From Paenimyroides aestuarii (GTDB lineage: Bacteria; Bacteroidota; Bacteroidia; Flavobacteriales; Flavobacteriaceae): a stretch of 64,000 nt of DNA. The stretch is from assembly GCF_024628805.1 (NCBI RefSeq), contig NZ_CP102382.1, forward strand, positions 1,984,001 to 2,048,000, in the 5' to 3' direction. How positions within the stretch are numbered: the first letter of the stretch is position 1; every line of letters begins with the position of its first letter. This document shows, one piece after another, positions 42,943 to 53,001 of this stretch. The notes beneath the pieces were generated by a model, which ran no database searches, was not told where the DNA came from, and saw nothing but the letters and a program-made list of their open reading frames with translations. The position numbers and the translations under genes were made by a program.

Positions 42943-45900
42943 TTATAACTGATTTTCCTCGCACCATTTGCGTGCATTTACAAAAGCTTCTACCCATGGC
43001 GAAACTTCGTCTTTTCTGCCTGCGGGATAGTTTGCCCAATTCCATGGAAAAACAGAACGCTCTATATGAGGCATAGTTACTAAATGGCGTCCGGTTTTAT
43101 CACACATCATTGCGGTGTTGTAATCAGATCCATTTGGGTTGGCAGGATATTTATCATACGCATATTTTGCCACAATGTGATAGTCGCTTTCGCTATTTGG
43201 TAAATTAAATTTTCCTTCACCATGCGAAATCCAAACCCCTAAAGTTGTTCCGGCTAAGGTAGAAAGCATTACCGATTTGTTTGGTTGTACTTTTACAGAA
43301 ACAAAGTTTGACTCGTGTTTTTGGGATGTGTTGTGATGCATTTTTCCGTGTACTTCATGCTCCGGATTGATCAATTCTAATTCCATAAACAATTGACATC
43401 CGTTGCAAATTCCTACTGAAAGAGTATCCGGACGTGCAAAGAAATTTTTCAATGCAGTGTTGGCTTTTTCGTTGTACATAAATGCACCAGCCCAACCTTT
43501 TGCAGAACCTAAAACATCTGAATTTGAAAAGCCACCAACAGCACCAATAAACTGAATATCTTCTAATGTTTCACGACCAGTGATTAAATCGGTCATGTGT
43601 ACATCTTTAACGTCAAATCCGGCTAAGTACATAGCATTGGCCATTTCGCGTTCAGAATTTGATCCTTTCTCACGAATAATTGCTGCTTTTGGTCGTGGTT
43701 TTGTATTCTCAATTACAGGCTTTTGTCCGTTGAAATGAAACGGAAAGTTAAACTGTAACGGTTGGTTTTTATAATTCATTAAGCGTTCGCGAGCCATTCC
43801 GTTTTTAGATTGTTTTTTATCTAAATAATACGAAGTAATGAACCAAGTGTCGCGTAATTCATTGATATTAAAGTTGTAAAACTCTTTTCCGAAGATTACT
43901 TTTAAATCGTGGCCTTCTGAAGGAACACCAATTTTTACAAACTCGATACCGTTTGCATCCATTTTGCTTTCAAAAATACGGTCGTTTTGAGCTTGTAACA
44001 CTACGGCGATGTTTTCATTGAAAAGCGCTTTAATGATGTCAGATTCGTTTAAGCCTGTTAAATCAATATCGGCATCTAAATTATATCCGGCAAAACACAT
44101 TTCTAGCAAAGTGGTGATTAAACCACCAGAACCCACATCGTGCCCTGCTGCGATTTGATTGTCATTGATTAATTCTTGAATGGTATTGAATGCTTTTTTA
44201 AAGTAAGCGGCATCGGTAATTGTTGGAACATCGTTGCCCACCTTGTTTAAAATTTGTGCAAAAGAGGATCCTCCTAATTTGAATTGATCTTTGGATAAAT
44301 TGATATAATAAATAGAATCTGCACTTTTTGATAAAACAGGTTCTACCACTTTTTTGATGTCTGTACAGTTTCCTGCAGCCGAAATAATCACCGTTCCTGG
44401 AGCAATTACGTCACCATCAGGGTATTTTTGCTTCATTGAAAGCGAATCTTTCCCAGTTGGAATGTTAATTCCCAATTCAATTGCAAAATCGGCGCAGCCT
44501 TTTACTGCTTCGTATAAACGGGCATCTTCGCCTTTGTTGTTACACGCCCACATCCAATTGGCTGATAGGGAGATACCACTTAATCCATTTTTTATAGGAG
44601 CAAATAGAATGTTCGATAACGCTTCGCCAATGGCATTTCTACTACCTGCAACAGGATCTACCAATGCGGTGATAGGTGAGTGGCCCACTGTGGTTGCAAT
44701 ACCTTCTTTCCCTTTAAAATCAAGCGCCATGACACCTACATTGTTTAGCGGCAATTGCAAAGGACCCACACATTGCTGTTTGGCTACACGACCGCCCACG
44801 CAACGATCTACTTTATTGGTTAACCAATCTTTACAAGCAACAGCTTCTAATTGCAAAACTTGGTTTAAATAGTTGTAAACTTCTTCTTTTTCATATACTA
44901 TATCGGCATAATTATAAACAACAGTTTCATCGTTCATAATGGTTTTTGGGGAAGAACCAAACATGTCTGCTAAAGCTAAATCCATTGGTTTTTCGCCACT
45001 TGTAGCCGATTGAAAAGTGAATCTTTGGTTGTTGGTAACCTCGCCTACGGTATATATCGGAGAACGCTCACGTTCAGCAACGCGTTTTAAGGTATCCATA
45101 TCATTTTTACCAATAACCAATCCCATACGCTCTTGCGATTCGTTACCAATAATTTCTTTTGCTGATAAGGTTGGGTCTCCAACTGGCAATTTATCTAAAT
45201 CGATCAATCCGCCGGTGTTTTCAACCAATTCCGACAAGCAGTTTAAATGTCCGCCTGCACCGTGATCGTGAATAGAAACAATAGGGTTTACATCTGATTC
45301 CACCATGCCGCGCACTGCATTGGCTGCACGTTTTTGCATTTCGGGGTTGGAGCGTTGAATGGCATTTAATTCGATACCCGAACCAAAAGCACCCGTGTCT
45401 GCTGAAGAAACTGCGGCACCGCCCATACCAATTCGGTAGTTTTCACCTCCTAAAATTACAATTTGGTCGCCAGATTGTGGTTCGTGTTTTTTTGCTTGAT
45501 CGGCTTTTCCGTAGCCAATACCACCGGCTTGCATGATTACTTTATCGTAACCAATTTTGCGGTTGTTTTCTTCATGTTCAAAGGTTAAAACCGAACCTGT
45601 AATAAGGGGCTGTCCAAATTTGTTTCCAAAATCGGAAGCACCGTTTGATGCTTTTATTAAAATATCCATTGGTGTTTGGTACAACCAATTTCTTTCATTC
45701 ATTGCTTTTTCCCAAGTTCTATCGTCTTCTAAACGCGAATACGAAGTCATATAAATTGCTGTTCCTGCTAAAGGCAACGAGCCTTGACCACCTGCTAAGC
45801 GATCGCGAATTTCACCGCCCGAACCCGTTGCAGCACCATTAAAAGGTTCTACTGTGGTAGGGAAATTGTGGGTTTCGGCTTTTAAGGAAATTACCGAATC

Positions 45901-46614
45901 AAATTCTTTTTCTGTGTAATAATCGGGTTTGTCTGCGGTATTTGGGGCAAATTGTGTTACGCGTGGTCCTTTTACAAAAGCCACATTATCTTTATAAGCC
46001 GAAACAATATCGTTTGGATTGGTTTCCGACGTGCTTTTTATCAATTTGAATAAGGAAGTTGGTTGTTCCATTCCATCAATTACAAAAGTGCCGTTGAAAA
46101 TTTTATGACGACAATGTTCTGAATTTACTTGTGAAAATCCAAAAACCTCAGAGTCGGTTAATTTTCTACCTATTTTAGCAGCAACATTGTTTAGATAAGT
46201 TACTTCTTCATCGCTTAAAGCCAAACCTTCTTGTTTGTTGTAAGCTGCAATATCATCAATTTCTTGAACGGGTTGCGGTTGTATATCAATGGTAAACATA
46301 TCCTGCGTAAGCGAAGGATATTTTTGAGAAATCATTGGGTCGAAGTCGTTAAAATCTTCTTCTGTTTTTTGGAATTCTTCTATACGAATGATTCCGTTTA
46401 CACCCATGTTTTGTGTAATTTCTACTGCATTAGTACTCCAAGGTGTAATCATGGCAGCACGCGGCCCCACAAAAGTTTGGTTTACAGCGGGTGTTTCGAT
46501 TGGTGCAGCATTGCCAAATAACCAATTTAGTTTTGCTACATCGTCCATGTTTAATGGAATTGAGGTTTGCACAGCATAAACTGTACCAGACGCATTTTCA
46601 AAAAATTGAATCAT
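42943..46614 (-). CDS. purL: Phosphoribosylformylglycinamidine synthase (single-chain)
   Basis: 1223 residues, the large fused PurL form found in Proteobacteria and Bacteroidota. It has an N-terminal PurS-like region, two PurM-like ATP domains (SEHCRHKIFNG, KAETHNFPTTVEPFNGAATGSGGEIRD in parts, and a second set with GVGGLITTLLEMCFAG-like GSGGLITTLLEMCFAG), and a C-terminal glutaminase domain with nucleophile C1070 (GICNGCQLFMEL) and a His/Glu pair near the end (MPHIERSVFPWNW). It converts FGAR and glutamine to FGAM in purine synthesis. Isolated gene with its own terminator. Confidence 0.96.
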   Translation of the reverse strand: MIQFFENASGTVYAVQTSIPLNMDDVAKLNWLFGNAAPIETPAVNQTFVGPRAAMITPWSTNAVEITQNMGVNGIIRIEEFQKTEEDFNDFDPMISQKYPSLTQDMFTIDIQPQPVQEIDDIAAYNKQEGLALSDEEVTYLNNVAAKIGRKLTDSEVFGFSQVNSEHCRHKIFNGTFVIDGMEQPTSLFKLIKSTSETNPNDIVSAYKDNVAFVKGPRVTQFAPNTADKPDYYTEKEFDSVISLKAETHNFPTTVEPFNGAATGSGGEIRDRLAGGQGSLPLAGTAIYMTSYSRLEDDRTWEKAMNERNWLYQTPMDILIKASNGASDFGNKFGQPLITGSVLTFEHEENNRKIGYDKVIMQAGGIGYGKADQAKKHEPQSGDQIVILGGENYRIGMGGAAVSSADTGAFGSGIELNAIQRSNPEMQKRAANAVRGMVESDVNPIVSIHDHGAGGHLNCLSELVENTGGLIDLDKLPVGDPTLSAKEIIGNESQERMGLVIGKNDMDTLKRVAERERSPIYTVGEVTNNQRFTFQSATSGEKPMDLALADMFGSSPKTIMNDETVVYNYADIVYEKEEVYNYLNQVLQLEAVACKDWLTNKVDRCVGGRVAKQQCVGPLQLPLNNVGVMALDFKGKEGIATTVGHSPITALVDPVAGSRNAIGEALSNILFAPIKNGLSGISLSANWMWACNNKGEDARLYEAVKGCADFAIELGINIPTGKDSLSMKQKYPDGDVIAPGTVIISAAGNCTDIKKVVEPVLSKSADSIYYINLSKDQFKLGGSSFAQILNKVGNDVPTITDAAYFKKAFNTIQELINDNQIAAGHDVGSGGLITTLLEMCFAGYNLDADIDLTGLNESDIIKALFNENIAVVLQAQNDRIFESKMDANGIEFVKIGVPSEGHDLKVIFGKEFYNFNINELRDTWFITSYYLDKKQSKNGMARERLMNYKNQPLQFNFPFHFNGQKPVIENTKPRPKAAIIREKGSNSEREMANAMYLAGFDVKDVHMTDLITGRETLEDIQFIGAVGGFSNSDVLGSAKGWAGAFMYNEKANTALKNFFARPDTLSVGICNGCQLFMELELINPEHEVHGKMHHNTSQKHESNFVSVKVQPNKSVMLSTLAGTTLGVWISHGEGKFNLPNSESDYHIVAKYAYDKYPANPNGSDYNTAMMCDKTGRHLVTMPHIERSVFPWNWANYPAGRKDEVSPWVEAFVNARKWCEENQL

Positions 46615-46654
46615 CGTTTTAAGGTTTGTTGTATTGTTATTTATAACTAAAAAA

Positions 46655-46662
46655 CAAAATTA
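46655..46662 (-). promoter_or_regulatory. -7 element of purL
   Basis: TAATTTTG on the minus strand, a perfect TAnnTTTG 40 bp upstream of the purL ATG. I saw no purine riboswitch in this short leader. Confidence 0.5.
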
Positions 46663-46686
46663 CTACTAAAAAATAATATTAGCAAT

Positions 46687-48204
46687 TTAATCTACCGAAG
46701 AAGTTACGTGTTGATAAGCACCTAAATCGGGTGCAGTTAGCCTGCTGTTTCCCAGCAAATCGTTCGGAACTTGTTGTGCAAAAAGCGAATTTCCGTAATT
46801 AATTAACGACGTTGCTTTATCGGTAATCATCATTTTATTTTTCTGTGTGTTTGAAAAATAGGGTTGATGCTCGTTGAAATTTTTAGCGATTAAATTATTG
46901 TTGTAATTTGTTGGATTATTGAAATTATAAGGAAAAACTTCGGTATTGTATCGGTTTCCTGTATTTTGAAATTTAATCAGGCAATAATCAAATGAAAAGT
47001 TGAAATTTGATTGGTTATTTGCTGGAACTAATACAATTGATTCGCTGGCATTTCCATAAATAATACTGTTTTTAAATTGTGCCTGCAAAGCAAACGGAAG
47101 GGTTCCATCGCCATTATCTATTATTGCAGCGGTTTGGTTTTGTCGGCTCCAATAATTTGCAAACGTACAATGTGTAAAATCATACACGCCGCCGTTGGTA
47201 ATTGCCAATGCAGCCCTACCACAGTTGTTGGTAACAACATTTTTGCCCATAACATTTGCAGTTGCCAATAACAAACCAAATTGTTCGCAATTGTAAATTT
47301 GCACATTTTCTAACGAAGCAGTGCCGTTATTCGCGTTGATTAATAAGCCGTTAACTGCATTTTTGATAACGGTGTTTGCAATAGAAATGTTGCTGTTTTG
47401 CCCAATCCAAACCCCTGTCCATTGTCCGGGAGTGTCTTCAAAATTGGGTTCTAAACGGTCGCCTTGCATTAAAATAGAATTTTCAATACTTCCTTGTGCA
47501 TTGATTGTTGATGTAGGGAAAGCGATTAAAGCAGAATTGCGGTGAAAATGTACTTCTGTGCCAGCAGTAACGTTTAAAGTTTTACCCGGCGGAACAGCTG
47601 CTGCGCCATATATCACATATGGTTTGGTGTTGTTCCATTCTAATTCGTTGCCGTTTGTAGCATCGTTTTCATCTAAAAAGAAACCATATACTTGTTCGTC
47701 GTTTATGGTGATGCTTTCATAAGAACCGTTTTGAAATTTTTGAGGATACAAAAAAACAGCATCTTTAACCAAAGTAACCAAATTCACTTTTTGCTGATTG
47801 CTGCCTGCCTGAAAAAGAATTTCATCGGTGTATAAAAATTCGGCTCCATTGGTTTGCTGCTTAATATCAACCGTTGTTTCAACGAAGATAAACATACTGT
47901 CTTTTGCCAAAAGTTCTACATTTTCAAAACTTTTTCCGGGCATTCCATCAACCATTAATCGAAAATTAGAATTTTCACCTTTTGCTAATCGAATTGCTGG
48001 TATTTTAATGTCTTTATTGCTGTTGTTGTAAACTCTTAGATTGTAAGTACTTGAACCGATATTTGAAAAAATAGTGTCTAAATAAACGGTGTCTTTAGAA
48101 AAAGTGAGTTCGGAACCCGATGCGGGCTCAAAATTAAAATCATCGCGGCACGAAGCAAAGCTAATGATTGTTATTAAAAACAATATGTTATAGAGGGTTT
48201 TCAT
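46687..48204 (-). CDS. Lipoprotein with parallel beta-helix domain
   Basis: 505 residues: lipobox (IISFASC, lipid Cys about 19), an Ig-like N-terminal part (about 30-160), and then about 12 coils of a right-handed parallel beta-helix (170-420; Asn-rich repeats such as ITNGGVYDFTHCTFANYW, NTVIKNAVNGLLINANNGT). Such domains often bind or cut polysaccharide, but no catalytic pair is obvious. Its start overlaps the end of the upstream glycosyltransferase gene by 17 bp, so it belongs to the glycan cluster and may act on or hold its product at the outer membrane. Confidence 0.82.
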   Translation of the reverse strand: MKTLYNILFLITIISFASCRDDFNFEPASGSELTFSKDTVYLDTIFSNIGSSTYNLRVYNNSNKDIKIPAIRLAKGENSNFRLMVDGMPGKSFENVELLAKDSMFIFVETTVDIKQQTNGAEFLYTDEILFQAGSNQQKVNLVTLVKDAVFLYPQKFQNGSYESITINDEQVYGFFLDENDATNGNELEWNNTKPYVIYGAAAVPPGKTLNVTAGTEVHFHRNSALIAFPTSTINAQGSIENSILMQGDRLEPNFEDTPGQWTGVWIGQNSNISIANTVIKNAVNGLLINANNGTASLENVQIYNCEQFGLLLATANVMGKNVVTNNCGRAALAITNGGVYDFTHCTFANYWSRQNQTAAIIDNGDGTLPFALQAQFKNSIIYGNASESIVLVPANNQSNFNFSFDYCLIKFQNTGNRYNTEVFPYNFNNPTNYNNNLIAKNFNEHQPYFSNTQKNKMMITDKATSLINYGNSLFAQQVPNDLLGNSRLTAPDLGAYQHVTSSVD

Positions 48205-49237
48205 TTTTTAATATATTATTTACTGCATTTAGCGTTGACTGCTTCTCGTATTCTAGATTATATGTTTTGTGAACATATATTGAAGCTTCTTGTCCTAAAT
48301 TAATTAAAGATAACGGATTTTCATTAAATATCATTACTTTTTCTAGAAGAGATTTTGTGAATTCAATTATATTTCTGTCAGGAATTAATGTAGAAAATTT
48401 CTTAAAAAAATACTCATTTCCTGCATTTCCTGCATATCCAATAACATAACAACCACATGCCATAGCTTCTACTGGTGGTAAACCAAAACCTTCATTATAA
48501 TTAAAGCTTAAAAAAAAGGCACTTTTTTGTAATATAACGGCAACTTCATCTTCTGTACAATTATCAATAGGTTGCCATTTCCAATCTTTAAAGTGAGGAT
48601 TGTTTACAAGAATATGATAGATTTGATTGAAATCTTCTTTTAATTTTCTCGGCATAAAAGCAATTATCTTCTCTTTTTTGCTACTAAATGAAAATGTAGG
48701 GTTTATACCTAAACAAATACGCTCTGTTTTTTGGTTTGGGAATGCCAAATTCAAATATTCTTTAGAATCTTTAGAAACAGTTAAAAAGCCTAAGAAATTG
48801 TCATTGTTATAGGAGTGTTCGGTATTGTTTTTTAAAAAAGGGTATAAATTAAAAGTGTAATAACAGTTTTGGTTATAAACTATATATTTGTTAGAAGTTA
48901 ATGTATTAATTCTGTCTCCCCAAATTTCCGGATAAATGAGAATGGAATCAGATTCAGGTAATGATTTATCCATAAAGAGTTCTTTGAAGAAATCTTTAAA
49001 AATGTATTTGGTTTTGTTTTTTCGAGTTAATTTGTAAATTTTGTAAAAGAGATAAGGATAATACGCAAATTTAACTTTTGTAGAAAACCAATTGTTTTTA
49101 AAATTCTTTTTTCCATGTGTTAAAAAAACATCATAGTTTTCATTTGATAACAGTTCAGCTAATTTGTATAATTGTTTTACACCACCTGTTGGAACTTTTA
49201 TTTCAGGACAAAAAACATAAATTTTTGTTTTAGTCAT
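48188..49237 (-). CDS. Glycosyltransferase, GT4-like
   Basis: 349 residues without signal peptide. The C-terminal half has the GT-B donor pattern NEGFGLPPVEAMACGCYVIGY (as NEGFGLPPVEAMA and CGCYVIGYAG, near residue 250), with N-terminal VPTGGVKQLYKLAELL. It should transfer a sugar to a surface polysaccharide or LPS on the cytoplasmic face. Its start overlaps the previous gene by 8 bp and its end overlaps the beta-helix lipoprotein start by 17 bp. Sugar and acceptor unknown. Confidence 0.82.
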   Translation of the reverse strand: MTKTKIYVFCPEIKVPTGGVKQLYKLAELLSNENYDVFLTHGKKNFKNNWFSTKVKFAYYPYLFYKIYKLTRKNKTKYIFKDFFKELFMDKSLPESDSILIYPEIWGDRINTLTSNKYIVYNQNCYYTFNLYPFLKNNTEHSYNNDNFLGFLTVSKDSKEYLNLAFPNQKTERICLGINPTFSFSSKKEKIIAFMPRKLKEDFNQIYHILVNNPHFKDWKWQPIDNCTEDEVAVILQKSAFFLSFNYNEGFGLPPVEAMACGCYVIGYAGNAGNEYFFKKFSTLIPDRNIIEFTKSLLEKVMIFNENPLSLINLGQEASIYVHKTYNLEYEKQSTLNAVNNILKNENPL

Positions 49238-50201
49238 ATTTTTTTTTCTTTAAATTAGGAAATAAGGTATTCACAAAATTTTCTATTGTGTATTTTGAAT
49301 ATATTTCTTTTGGAATTTCTTGATACGAGTTAATTAAAAATGCATCTGGAATATCAATTCGATCTTTATTTATAACTAATATATTATTTTCATTGTAGAA
49401 ATCATAGTTTTTTACGGTCTCGTTATTAGTTATCACTTTCTTATGCAATGCCATGGCTTCAAAAATCCTGAAGCTTAAACCTGTTTGGTTAGGTCTAACC
49501 AAATCAATTAATATTTCGGCATCTTTCATTTTTTCAATAACTACTTCTAACTTTACGTGTTCTTCTGTTAAATGAATTCGTTTATTCACTTTTTTAGTTT
49601 CTGGATTTGCAACAATAAATTCATAATTATGAAAACCTTTTTCATCAAGAATATTGGCAATTTTACTCAATATAACTTCTCGCTCATAGGACTTCGATAA
49701 AATTATAAATGCTTTGTTTTTTGGAAAAGGATTTATGTTTTTATCCAAATAAATGAAATTTGTGAGCAATGTTAAAAAACTGTTTTCCTTTACATCTTTA
49801 ATATCAAAGGAAAAAATTTTATCAAATAATTCATTATAATTTGATGGTAAGGGTATTCTTGCTAGAGAGTCATAATTATATGCAATAAAATTTGCTGTTT
49901 TATCTCTTAGTAATAAAGTAATATCATTTCGAAATTGGTTAGGATTTACAATTAGGATATAATCTTGCGTTGTTAGATTTGAAATCTCTTTGATAAGCGT
50001 TTTATTTATAAAATCTTTTTTTATATTTTTATTAAGGAATAATTTGCTTAAAAAATTTAAAACACGTTGTAATTTGTTTTTGTAAATAAAACGAATATTG
50101 TTACTATCTAAAAAAGTAATCTCGTGATTTTGTTTGATTAAATAATCAGCAACTTTTTTATTAAACCCCCAAAGGTCAAAAGCTACAATTGTTATTTTCA
50201 T
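49230..50201 (-). CDS. Glycosyltransferase, CgeB-like
   Basis: 323 residues. N-terminal MKITIVAFDLWGFNKKVADYL and C-terminal LRPNQTGLSFRIFEAMALHKKVITNN-like pattern (VRPNQTGLSFRIFEAMALH) fit the CgeB/GT-B glycosyltransferases that use the RxFE-type acidic pair. Length is slightly shorter than classic GT4. Downstream gene overlaps it by 8 bp and upstream gene ends 9 bp before it. Function in surface glycan assembly is inferred from the cluster. Confidence 0.72.
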   Translation of the reverse strand: MKITIVAFDLWGFNKKVADYLIKQNHEITFLDSNNIRFIYKNKLQRVLNFLSKLFLNKNIKKDFINKTLIKEISNLTTQDYILIVNPNQFRNDITLLLRDKTANFIAYNYDSLARIPLPSNYNELFDKIFSFDIKDVKENSFLTLLTNFIYLDKNINPFPKNKAFIILSKSYEREVILSKIANILDEKGFHNYEFIVANPETKKVNKRIHLTEEHVKLEVVIEKMKDAEILIDLVRPNQTGLSFRIFEAMALHKKVITNNETVKNYDFYNENNILVINKDRIDIPDAFLINSYQEIPKEIYSKYTIENFVNTLFPNLKKKKYD

Positions 50202-50210
50202 AAATTGTAA

Positions 50211-51299
50211 TTATAAAGTGGTGTAAAAATTATAATAATTTTCTTCTAAGTTTTTTAAATCGAAATTATTTTTTACCAAAGTAAACGATTTTTCTTTAAA
50301 ATTATTGGCTAAATTGCTGTTGTTAAGTAGCAATAAGCACTTTTCTGCAAGCGTTTTGTCGTCGCCAATTTCTGTTAAAAAGCCATTTTCTCCATCTGTA
50401 ATCACTTCAGGAATTCCTCCGGCTTTTGTGGAAACTATTGGTATTTGCGAGGCAAAAGCTTCATAAATTGTTAAGGGCAAACCTTCCGTAACCGAAGTCA
50501 TTAATAAAACATCAAATTCGTTTAAATAATCTGCAACATTTGGCTTAAAACCTAAGAAAAACACATAGTTTTCTATTTTTTTTGTATGCACCAATTCTTT
50601 CAAAAGTTGTTCTTCGGAACCGCTTCCAAGAATAACAAAGTGCACATTTTGATTTTTCTTAATTACTTTTTCAGCAGTATTTATAAAAGTAACTAAATCT
50701 TTTTGTTTAGATAATGAAGAAATGTTTCCAATGATCTGTATGTCTTGCGAAAGATTCAACTCTTTGTGAATTAACCCAACTTTGTTTTTATTGCTAAATG
50801 CAGCCACATTAATTGCGTCGTAAATTGTGAGCAGTTTCTCAGAAGAAATATGGATGTCATGAAATATTTGCTCTACAGCTTTCGAAACGGATACAATTTT
50901 ATAAATGTATTTATTATCGTATTTTAATTTTTTGAAAAAATTCTTTTTTATTCGATTGTTTCTTTTGCGACTATAGATGAGTTTCACCTCTTTTTTTAAA
51001 CATATTTTCGCAATAATTGCTGCCGATAAAGCACTAGAATCATGAATGTGCAACACATCGATATCATGTTTTTTAACCGCATCAATTATAGGGTTTATAA
51101 GCGAAAAAACTTTATTTTTTTTGATATATGATAACACTTGAGCATCGTCATGAACGGCTTTTTCATACAAAACAGAATTTATTGGGCACAAGATATATTG
51201 GTTAAGTGCTTTGTGCTTTTTTAACAAATTATATATCGTGTACATTTGCGCATCACCACCACGCCATTCTACAATTGATGTTACATTTAAAATATTCAT
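50211..51299 (-). CDS. Glycosyltransferase family 4
   Basis: 362 residues. N-terminal NVTSIVEWRGGDAQMYTIYNLL is the acceptor-side glycine-rich loop; the C-terminal half contains ISSLSKQKDLVTFINTAEKV, LGFKPNVADYLNEFDVLLMTSVTEGLPLTIYEAFA (as separate pieces) and VSTKAGGIPEVITDGENGFL, with an EX7E donor motif in EGLPLTIYE. It should add one sugar to a lipid-linked glycan. Its start codon shares an ATGA with the stop of the DUF5672 gene. Confidence 0.88.
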   Translation of the reverse strand: MNILNVTSIVEWRGGDAQMYTIYNLLKKHKALNQYILCPINSVLYEKAVHDDAQVLSYIKKNKVFSLINPIIDAVKKHDIDVLHIHDSSALSAAIIAKICLKKEVKLIYSRKRNNRIKKNFFKKLKYDNKYIYKIVSVSKAVEQIFHDIHISSEKLLTIYDAINVAAFSNKNKVGLIHKELNLSQDIQIIGNISSLSKQKDLVTFINTAEKVIKKNQNVHFVILGSGSEEQLLKELVHTKKIENYVFFLGFKPNVADYLNEFDVLLMTSVTEGLPLTIYEAFASQIPIVSTKAGGIPEVITDGENGFLTEIGDDKTLAEKCLLLLNNSNLANNFKEKSFTLVKNNFDLKNLEENYYNFYTTL

Positions 51300-52087
51300 G
51301 ATATGTATTTAGACCAAAATTTTACAACACCTTTTTTGTTAAATCCATGACAAGCAAAAGGTAATTTGCCATTTAAATAGGTAAACGCAACTTCAGGTTT
51401 TCTATCTACACAAAAGCGCATAGCAGTTTGATAATCGGGTTTTAAAAAAGGATATTTTTGAGGAACATATAACGACCAAAAAACATCTTCTATATGATAG
51501 TTTTCTTTTTCTTTGTTTTTTAAAAAATTGTTGATGGCAACCTCTTCTTTTGTTGAAATTTCATGAAATTTTGCAGTTTTTCTCAGAGAAAACCCGCCAT
51601 TTCCTACTTGGTTTATATGGTTGTATAACCTTTCTTTTAAACCGATTTTTTTCTTTATTTTATTAAAAATAGATCTTGATGTGTGATTAAACAACACTTT
51701 TTTACTGTCAAGCCATGGAGCACCAATGTAGTCAAAACCTTTGGAAACCCATGAAGATAATTCGTTTTTGAAAACGTAAGCATCGGTTTGGCAAATCAGC
51801 AGGTATTCATAATTTAGAAAAGCTTTATAAAAATGTGATGAAAGTAATAATTGGTTATATCCTTCTATTGACCGAAAATAATCATCTTCGAATCTATAAA
51901 TTTCAAAATTAAAAGTAATTTCATAACGATTCAGAAAATCAGTATTTAACGATTCCGGTGCAATAAAGATGATAGGAAAATTACTTAGTTCGTTATGAAC
52001 ACTTTTTAGCGATTTTATTTCAAAATCATCAAAAAAATCTCTGTATATAGGAATTAAAACAACTACTTTCTGGGTGTCATTTTTCAT
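51296..52087 (-). CDS. DUF5672 domain protein (putative glycosyltransferase)
   Basis: 263 residues, no signal peptide. The motif LICQTDAYVFKNELSSWVSKG (as LICQTDAYVF and LSSWVSKGFDYIGAPW) with GNGGFSLRK and LPFACHGFNKKGVVKFW marks the DUF5672 family, which has a GT-A-like fold with a DxD-like T-D pair. It is first in this minus-strand glycan transcript and overlaps the next gene by 4 bp (ATGA). Confidence 0.82.
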   Translation of the reverse strand: MKNDTQKVVVLIPIYRDFFDDFEIKSLKSVHNELSNFPIIFIAPESLNTDFLNRYEITFNFEIYRFEDDYFRSIEGYNQLLLSSHFYKAFLNYEYLLICQTDAYVFKNELSSWVSKGFDYIGAPWLDSKKVLFNHTSRSIFNKIKKKIGLKERLYNHINQVGNGGFSLRKTAKFHEISTKEEVAINNFLKNKEKENYHIEDVFWSLYVPQKYPFLKPDYQTAMRFCVDRKPEVAFTYLNGKLPFACHGFNKKGVVKFWSKYIS

Positions 52088-52202
52088 TAAGCATCAACAT
52101 TTTCCTACAAATATATGTATATTTATTATAATTGAAAGTTTATCATCTATGGGTTTGTGTGTATTGATTAAATAATAAATGAAAAGAGAGAACTATTATC
52201 GC

Positions 52203-52210
52203 TATTTTTG
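52203..52210 (+). promoter_or_regulatory. -7 element of the LPS-kinase-like gene
   Basis: TATTTTTG, a perfect TAnnTTTG, 23 bp before the ATG at 52233 and inside the longer open frame; it supports the shorter start. Confidence 0.6.
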
Positions 52211-52232
52211 TAGCATTAATACTAAAAGTAAA

Positions 52233-53000
52233 ATGAAGTTTACAGTTCATCAAATATTTAAACGTCACAAAGCTGAAATAGGAAAAATTATTGAAAATTT
52301 TGAAATTACTGGAGATTTGTTTGTGAAAGGCAACAGAAACACCATTAAAACTTTTCCGCTAAACGATTTGGTTTTAAACATTAAAGCTTTTAAAAAGCCC
52401 AATCTATTGAATGCTTTTGTTTATCGATTTATTCGTGCTTCAAAGGCAAAACGTTCTTATGAATATGCGCTTAAATTACTCGATAAAAATATTGGAACAC
52501 CGCAACCAATTGCTTTTGCAGAAGAACACCTAGGGTTGGGCTTAGGAAAAAGTTTTTACGTTTGTGAACACATTGTAACGGAATATACTTATAGAGATTT
52601 GGTTCAAAATCCAAGTTTAGAAAATCATGAAGAAATTTTGCGTGCGTTTACAAGGTTTTGCTATCAATTGCACCAAGCAGGAGTAGAGTTTAAAGATCAT
52701 TCACCCGGAAATACGCTGATAAAAATCAATGACGACCAAACCTATTCTTTTTATTTGGTAGATTTAAACCGTATGCGTTTTCACAGCGAATTGCCTTTTG
52801 AGCAACGCATGTACAACCTTCGCCGATTAACACCCAAAAGGGATATGATTGCCATTATGGCAAACGAATATGCAAAATTATACACACAAAAAACCGAAAC
52901 AGAAATTTTTGAGTTGTTGGGGGAATTAACCAGCGATTTTCAGGAAAAATTTCACAGAAAGCAAAGGCTTAAAAAGCGTATTAAATTCTGGAAAAAATAA
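52233..53000 (+). CDS. Lipopolysaccharide core kinase-like protein (InaA/Kdo-kinase family)
   Basis: About 255 residues from MKFTVHQIFKRHK; the longer frame runs over the promoter. The protein-kinase-like fold shows FKDHSPGNTLIK (catalytic Asp with Asn five residues on, near 170) and FYLVDLNRMRF (metal-binding DLN, near 195). Relatives phosphorylate Kdo or heptose of the LPS core. Placed against the two flanking minus-strand glycosyltransferase groups, ending 1 bp from the convergent GT2 gene, with no terminator seen between them. Confidence 0.83.
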   Translation: MKFTVHQIFKRHKAEIGKIIENFEITGDLFVKGNRNTIKTFPLNDLVLNIKAFKKPNLLNAFVYRFIRASKAKRSYEYALKLLDKNIGTPQPIAFAEEHLGLGLGKSFYVCEHIVTEYTYRDLVQNPSLENHEEILRAFTRFCYQLHQAGVEFKDHSPGNTLIKINDDQTYSFYLVDLNRMRFHSELPFEQRMYNLRRLTPKRDMIAIMANEYAKLYTQKTETEIFELLGELTSDFQEKFHRKQRLKKRIKFWKK

Positions 53001-53001
53001 T

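Noticed and set aside
42777..42977. Minus-strand frame between purL and the secreted-protein gene
   Set aside because: It overlaps the end of purL and the purL terminator and reads as low-complexity sequence.
44354..44872. 172-codon plus-strand frame inside purL
   Set aside because: Antisense shadow of a strongly conserved coding region.
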